Below, in pieces: positions 58,713 through 64,000 of a DNA stretch of 64,000 nucleotides (the stretch's first letter is position 1; every line of letters begins with the position of its first letter). The stretch comes from Ceratodon purpureus (Eukaryota; Streptophyta; Bryopsida; Pseudoditrichales; Ditrichaceae). The stretch spans positions 9,199,374-9,263,373 of the forward strand of contig CM026422.1 in assembly GCA_014871385.1 (NCBI GenBank), given 5' to 3'. The notes under the pieces were generated by a model. The model saw only the letters and a list, made by a program, of their open reading frames with translations. It did not search any database and had not been told where the DNA came from. The translations under genes were made by a program, and so were the position numbers.

Positions 58713-59325
58713 AAGGTAATGCGCTCAGAAACCGTCCGAATTTCAGGTTTGCTCATTTGGAATAGTGGTGGAATTTTTTTATAATTTTTGGATGAAGTGC
58801 AAAGCTAGTGCAAAGCCATCCCAAAAAAAAAATCATTTTTTGAGTAAGTCTACAATTTCCTATGAATTTTTGAATGTTCAGCCCTAGGTGCTCCACTAAC
58901 CGTCCCTAGAGTCATGATTAATATGACCACTTGGATTCTGAGAATAGGACGTTTCTGCACCAATCACAAGCACTCAATTTCTGCAGCCATAGACGGAATT
59001 AGAATGATTTTGCACAGTTTCAGGAACAGCCTATGTCAAAGCCTATGGGACGGTTTTTGGGCCGGGACGGTTTTTGAGCGCATACAGTAGTTGGTTATCC
59101 AGGATGGAATCGGAAGTAATTGGCAGAGTTTGTGTCGGCCTTGACAACCGTCCCACCAACCTCGGCAGTTTGGCACGGTAGGTTTCGAAACCCTCCTGTA
59201 GCCAGAAATTATAACAAGAGTTATGCTCCCTCGTAGCATCCTCCTGGGACCCGGCTCGTGACCGCCGATCCGTTGGCACACCTGGTTCTGGGTGGGGGAC
59301 AGTGGAGTGAAAATGTTTTCGTGGT
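58696..59325. repeat. 17-nt direct repeat bracketing a ~596-bp segment at a tRNA gene
   Basis: GAAAATGTTTTCGTGGT occurs at 58696-58712 and 59309-59325; the second copy includes tRNA positions 1-11. The segment between carries GGGACGGTTTTTG.G twice (about 59047-59076) and further CCGTCC motifs. This looks like a target-site duplication around an insertion that left the tRNA gene whole, but I found no terminal repeats or poly-A that identify the inserted element. Confidence 0.6.
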
Positions 59326-59388
59326 GTAGTTGGTTATCACATCAGTCTAACACACTGAAGGTCTCCGGTTCGAACCCGGGCGAAAACA
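59315..59388 (+). tRNA. trnV-AAC: tRNA-Val (AAC)
   Basis: 74-nt cloverleaf. The acceptor stem is GTTTTCG with CGAAAAC, followed by the A box GTGTAGTTGG, the anticodon loop TCTAACACA (anticodon AAC), the B box GGTTCGAACCC and discriminator A. A T run beginning at 59395 is the Pol III terminator. The acceptor stem is AT-richer than the common plant GGTTTCG/CGAAGCC version but fully paired. Confidence 0.96.
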
Positions 59389-59932
59389 CACGAATTTTTT
59401 TTCTTTTTGGCTAAATTAATCTACTTTGCACCTGCGGAGATAGGCCGTAGAAAATCTGTCATTAAAAGCTAACCATAATGAGCTACCGGTATCACCCCCG
59501 TGCACGAGAGACAAGAGACCGATCCAACAAGTAACTCCGAACACCAAGAGTTTCCGCTGTGCAGACAGAAAAGCAAACGCGACATACTGAATTTGGGCTC
59601 AAGCAGATTGCAATAGGAATGTCGAGCACGCCAACACAATGACAACCACAAATCAAAACAATCATTATTTATAAAGCTTTACAAAGGTACAAAGTCACTG
59701 ACCAAACATGCACATAATTCTGAGATAAAATCCACGGTGTGATGCATAATATAAACGCGAAAAGATGCTGCCAAAGAACAGCATAGATAAATGTATAGAA
59801 AAATGGGAGTAACAAAATAGTCCCAATAAGAATCTCTAATCAGAGAGATGAGAAAGTAATCACCGCTTACATTTGGGGGCTCCTGTTGATAAGAAGATGC
59901 TGCTAATGGAGTTGGAGAATTTCTCCCAAAAC

Positions 59933-61579
59933 TTAAAGTGCCACAGAACTCTCTTGCCCTTGAACGATCTGGTCCCATCCCCTGTTCTCTTGTGAACTAC
60001 TGGCTCCATCGTCCTCTTCATCTTCTTCTTCCTCATCATCCTCCTCATCGTCATCAGAATCGTCCTCGTCTTGAGCCTCGGTGCCATCAGCTGAGTCGTT
60101 GTAATAGTTGGGAGGTGGAACGCTCTCTTCGGTATATGCTTCTTTTTGGGACATGCACATATGGCGAATCACCCGCTCGTCCTTTTCGAACATGGTGTTC
60201 AGCTGATTGATAGCAGCTGGATTCATTTCTATGTTCATGAGTACATAATTAGCTTTCTCGTTTTTCTTAATTTTGTACGCTAGACGCCTCAGACCCCAGT
60301 CGTTCACCCTCCATACTTTCCCTTTCTGTTCTTCGACAAAAGCTGCATGCAGAGGAATCTCTCGAAGTTAGACAAGGATGTGCAAACCATAAAGTGTAAA
60401 CAAGTTCTTTCAACAAACTGTAGGATTCATGTATTTTTGCAATTCAGAGAAACTGGAGTTTGTTCAAAGTGAAATTCAACTTACCTTCAACTTTCTTGAT
60501 CACATCTGGGACCTTCTCAACTTGATCCTCAGGAACCAAGAACATAATCTCATAATGCCGAGCTGTATCCACCAAAGGAATGTATATTAAAATTCTGGAC
60601 ATGTTACGAAGCGGAAATAAAACTGTTTCGAACAATAGCCTAGACGCACAAAGAAAATTCTGAACACCCAAAAGTGACAAAAACCTGATAACTTAAACCC
60701 TAAACCCCGAATTACATGATTTAAAACCTGATGCAGTAAGAACAACATTTCATGCACATTAAGGCTTCAACACGGTTCTAGGAGTGGCAAGGCTGAGCAG
60801 TAGCATACCATCGTCGAGATCATAATTGGTTTGAAGTTCAAGATCCAGAAAGGCTTGAAGTGCCTCTGCAAGCAAGTAATACAAAAACGACGTAAGCAAA
60901 CAGAAAGTGGTGATCACCATCACCCAAATCCAGCACACACGTAGCTGATAAAAACTCTTCAGGAGGAGCCCTAAACGATAAAAATTTAATATCCCACTCA
61001 ACAATTAAGAAGCCACGAACAAAGATACAACAACCTGCCAGCCTCACAAAATTCCGTTACCTCTGTCAATCTCTTCAGCCTCAGGGAAGAACATATCCTC
61101 ATCCTCATCCTCTTTCTGACGTTTAGGCTTGGCACACACCTGTAGAGCAGAATTCAACACATACATAATTATCACCAAAACTTCCATCTCCTCAACCAAA
61201 ACACAAACTATCACAAACCCAACCACAGGTTTTTAATTCCCACCTGCCATGTCCTTCTGGCCTGAGAAACGCACAGCAGACGATGCTCCCTAACCTCAGT
61301 CCGCCATGAGGCCCCTCGCGTAGACACTGCCCCAAATGCAAAACCCACATTCAGTCCATATCCAAACCACCCAAAAACTCCATCAAAAATCATCAGAAAT
61401 CATCAAAAATCATAAAAAATCCCAAATACATGCAAAGAACTGACTCTTATCCTCTTCCTCCCACCTGAGCAAGTTCGTCCGGAGCTGGAACCAGCAGCAC
61501 TAGAGCACCCAGCTGTGAGGCTACCCTGGTCTGCAAACAAGCTGCCACCGACTGTGGACGCTTGTACTAGCACCGACAT
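59933..61579 (-). CDS. RPS6: plastid 30S ribosomal protein bS6
   Basis: Six exons: 61465-61579, 61244-61326, 61061-61139, 60809-60865, 60485-60562 and 59933-60342. GT-AG throughout with consistent phases; 273 residues. Residues 1-110 are a transit peptide plus a plant-type acidic spacer (KPKRQKEDEDEDMFFPE). The S6 fold starts at RHYEIMFLVPED (113-124), continues with VWRVNDWGLRRLAYKIKK and NYVLMNIEMNPAAINQL, and ends with DERVIRHM. A long run of Asp/Glu (about 222-248) follows, and the tail ends QGQESSVAL. bS6 binds 16S rRNA with bS18 in the small-subunit platform. The acidic C-terminal tail is unusually strong. The ATG at 61579 is the only one that fits the first exon. Confidence 0.92.
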
Positions 61580-62531
61580 GGCGTCTCACAGTGACAAAAC
61601 CAGTCTTCCGAGAGAGAATTCGAAGAGTACCCAAGTGAAGTGAGGCGCAACAAGATGTGAGGAGTTTGAGAGAATGGCAAAGGATTGCTGTAAGAGCTTT
61701 CCAGAGCAATTTTGGTGTGAAGGGTTTAAGAAAAACCTCAGTGTTGGTGACGACCCTATCCAGAGCCCGGTCTTGGGTGACAGAGCCCTTTAACCGGGTA
61801 CCTTATGACCGTGTTTCTCTGCAATGGTAAATGTTCAAACAATCACAACTCCGAGCATCTGATTCAAAGAGCAGTGGTCTTCTGGAGAAGAAACTGCACA
61901 GAATTTTTGGGACTGACATGCCTTGTGCTCGCAGCTCAAGGAAATCACTGCTTGAAAATCTTCTACACAGTGGGAGTTGGTGTGATTTTTGATGCTTTAT
62001 TCAGAGAGTTTTATTACAAGATTGCTTCATGTGAAATGTAATATATGACAAACTTTGTAACTCTATCAGAAGACATATGTACTTTGTCTAAAAGTTGTGA
62101 TGAGTTCAGGATCACTTCCATCATAATCTCAGTGGAGCGAATGAAGGATTGTGGAGTTCCCTGCCTATGGAAGTCAGAGGTTTATTCTATTAATCTATAT
62201 GGACATGGTGAGACACAAGGCAGGAAACTATAGTGCTGTGTTCGGTATACTATCGGTTGAGGCTTTCAACGTTTTAACACACAAGGTAGACTAAGCCCAT
62301 ATACTATTGGTTTTTTTGTTCATGTGACCTTGAACAGAGCCATAAACTACTCAAGCAAGCAACTACATCAACACACAACTTATTCTCCAAGTGGGCTAAT
62401 GAGGAGGTGCTCCATTGGATGGAGGTCCCTCATTGCTTGGAGGCTATTCAGACATCTATTTTTTGGGGAAAAAATGAAAATTTTACTCCACTACAAGAGT
62501 CACCAACAACAGTCAAGAAGCCCGAGCAGGG
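61580..62531. other. intergenic DNA
   Basis: bS6 promoter side and 3' flank of the next minus-strand gene. Only short frames; nothing recognised. Confidence 0.45.
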
Positions 62532-62951
62532 CTATTGGTCAAAGAATCTTTTCAGAGGCATCCACTTTGAGAGTGCGTCGAAGAGCCATCGTCCCAACGA
62601 CCTGGTACCTGTAGCCTGATCATCACTAGTACTGCCTTCATCATCTTGTTTCTTCGTCGGATCTTTTCTAGGAGTTCCTTCCCAAGAGTACACTCCTGGT
62701 GTCACCTCCATTATACTGATAATCCTGTTGTCTAAGAGATTGTCGGAGGACACAACGATGTCCGCACTGGACGAAGATATCACATCGAACAAATGGTACT
62801 CTCTGTAGGTAGCATTTGTGTCCAAATCCATTACAAAACAAGACCTGCGGTGCCCCTTCTTTTCAAGCCTGAACACGAACGTATGTATCCCACTGTTCGC
62901 TTCCTTAAGAATGATGACGCTGCTGGTGCCATTCACAAACTTCGTCTTCAT
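62532..62951 (-). CDS. small ORF directly after the membrane-protein stop
   Basis: A 139-codon ATG frame starts 11 nt downstream of the stop of the preceding ORF on the same strand, in another frame. The first 85 residues look like a beta-rich domain (SSVIILKEANSGIHTFVFRL, then SCFVMDLDTNATYREYHLFD), followed by a charged linker and an RWLFDALSKW helix. No family recognised. It could be a second cistron, a retained part of a longer C-terminus reached by alternative splicing, or part of the 3' UTR. A 32-nt GT-AG segment would fuse the two frames, but it is shorter than known plant introns. Confidence 0.45.
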   Translation of the reverse strand: MKTKFVNGTSSVIILKEANSGIHTFVFRLEKKGHRRSCFVMDLDTNATYREYHLFDVISSSSADIVVSSDNLLDNRIISIMEVTPGVYSWEGTPRKDPTKKQDDEGSTSDDQATGTRSLGRWLFDALSKWMPLKRFFDQ

Positions 62952-62962
62952 CTCTAATTAGT

Positions 62963-64000
62963 TTAGAATCCACTCTGTGAGGGACCTGGACGGCACAGTA
63001 TCAACCAGTGTGCCAAAACAAACACCACTGAGAACCCGAAAACTGCCAATGGCACGATGCACCAGCTCCTCAACCCGCAAATTTGGAACTTGGGGTGAAA
63101 AGTGCAGCTTGTTTTTTGATTCTCTAGGAAGTCGGAGAATCGAAACGCCTCACCTCTCTCTTTCAATTGCAGTACTCTTTTCTTAGCTTCCTGGGCACCC
63201 ATGTCCATATATATCATCCACAACTTAGAATATAAAACCGCAATGTTCCAAGGACGTCATTGCTTTTACAAAGAAAGTTAATGAATATGTTGAACTCAAT
63301 ATTGATGGAAGGGAAATTTTATCCTTTTAGAATCATGCTACTAGATGTGATAGAAAAGTTAAGGTACCTTGTAAGAAACCTCTTCAGAGCAAATGGTCTT
63401 CTCAAGACCGCTGATGACGTTAAACTTTCGGACAAGGCCCACAAGAGTACACAACGAAGCAAACGCAGATAAGACAATCGGAAGCCCGACGTTGGCACAA
63501 TGCAAGTAGTTAGATTGTGAGGTGGCAGTCAAGAGCACGCCCTGGAAGACGCTATAGAAACCAATCATGTTATAGATTTCATTCTTTCTGTCTTCACTCC
63601 GCTTCGTCTTGCGTTCAACCCTTGATGCGATCACAGTCAGCCTCTCCTTCCACTCGGCCAACGCTGTCCTGTACAAGGGATGGTGCTCAATCCACAGCAA
63701 GTTCCGGATGATCTTGTACGAGTGAGGCAGGGAGGATTGCGGTACTGATTCGGTGGCCCCCGATGTGTGGGTGATGGTGATGTATTCTGGTTTCACGCGC
63801 TCAGCGAACTCGGTTGCTTCAATTCTTCGTTCAATTTCGGTCACTTCTGTGCTGGTAAGCGGGCGGCCGTTCACTTCGTGTTCTTTGGCCTTGAGTGCAA
63901 GTTGACGCTCTTTGCATCGGCGTGTGTAGGACTCCAGCTCTTGTTTCTCTACTGCTGCGATGTGTGAGTCGATTGTGATGGCACAAGAGTTGACCGGGTC
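62963..64000 (-). CDS. multi-pass membrane protein, partial (runs off window)
   Basis: Exon 63368-64000 (open at the window edge) and last exon 62963-63190; GT-AG, phase 0 (TACAAG then GTACCT; GTGCCCAG acceptor). The visible part begins with a charged helix (EKQELESYTRRCKERQLALK) and a middle region with LWIEHHPLYRTALAEWKERL. It then has two membrane segments (MIGFYSVFQGVLLTA; LPIVLSAFASLCTLVGLV), a charged linker, and a third (WCIVPLAVFGFSVVFVLAHW) before the stop. I have seen this layout in uncharacterised plant membrane proteins but can give no function. The N-terminus lies beyond 64000. Confidence 0.65.

Overview
The window reads as nuclear DNA of a land plant. The evidence is two U6 snRNA genes with plant-type Pol III promoters (USE plus TATA), a nuclear gene for plastid ribosomal protein bS6, an ascorbate-peroxidase-related gene with a plastid-type leader, a DUF1997 gene, a PGG/ankyrin membrane protein, many GT-AG introns and teloboxes near gene starts. 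The style of the TKL kinase, the DUF7869 gene and the AT-rich intergenic DNA suggests a bryophyte, probably a moss. That placement is inference. I found no RT, integrase, capsid or envelope gene.

Layout. 1-2.6 kb: repeat-rich DNA without genes. 2.6-6.0 kb (-): a three-exon, 975-codon DUF7869 gene, probably transposase-derived. 7.7-11.3 kb: a very AT-rich block with short tandem repeats and a diverged long direct repeat. 11.3-20.2 kb (+): a large, unrecognised multi-exon locus. It has a ParB-like segment, a long acidic and coiled-coil part, then an FCP1-like phosphatase-fold ORF that lacks the first catalytic Asp. Its main frame is open for about 1,690 codons except for two in-frame stops. 21.5-31.4 kb: a near-perfect inverted duplication, arms about 1.4 kb, each carrying a complete U6 gene and the 3' end of AP5M. 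The 7.1 kb between the arms holds a Tc1/mariner fossil, a TTAA-flanked MITE, an ankyrin/PGG gene and a retrocopied mRNA 3' end. 31.2-33.1 kb (-): AP5M. 37.3-39.7 kb (-): a TKL kinase with a coiled-coil tail. 41.2-42.1 kb: a second TTAA MITE. 43.4-43.9 kb: AT repeats and a 92-bp palindrome. 45.5-46.7 kb (-): a GLUTAMINE DUMPER-like gene whose 3' flank is a copy of the kinase gene's 3' flank. 49.4-52.9 kb (-): a ten-exon APX-R/APX6 gene. 53.8-54.2 kb (-): a secreted proline-rich protein. 56.7-57.9 kb (+): a DUF1997 plastid protein. 59.3 kb (+): tRNA-Val(AAC) with its 5' end duplicated about 600 bp upstream. 59.9-61.6 kb (-): plastid bS6. 62.5-64.0 kb (-): a membrane protein gene running off the window edge.

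The genes do not form an operon or one pathway. Several products (bS6, APX-R, DUF1997) appear to be plastid proteins. The splice models for APX-R, bS6, the kinase, DUF7869 and DUF1997 were built by hand, and reading phase is kept across every junction. The best candidates for something undescribed are the ParB-like/FCP1-like locus and the U6-bearing inverted duplication.
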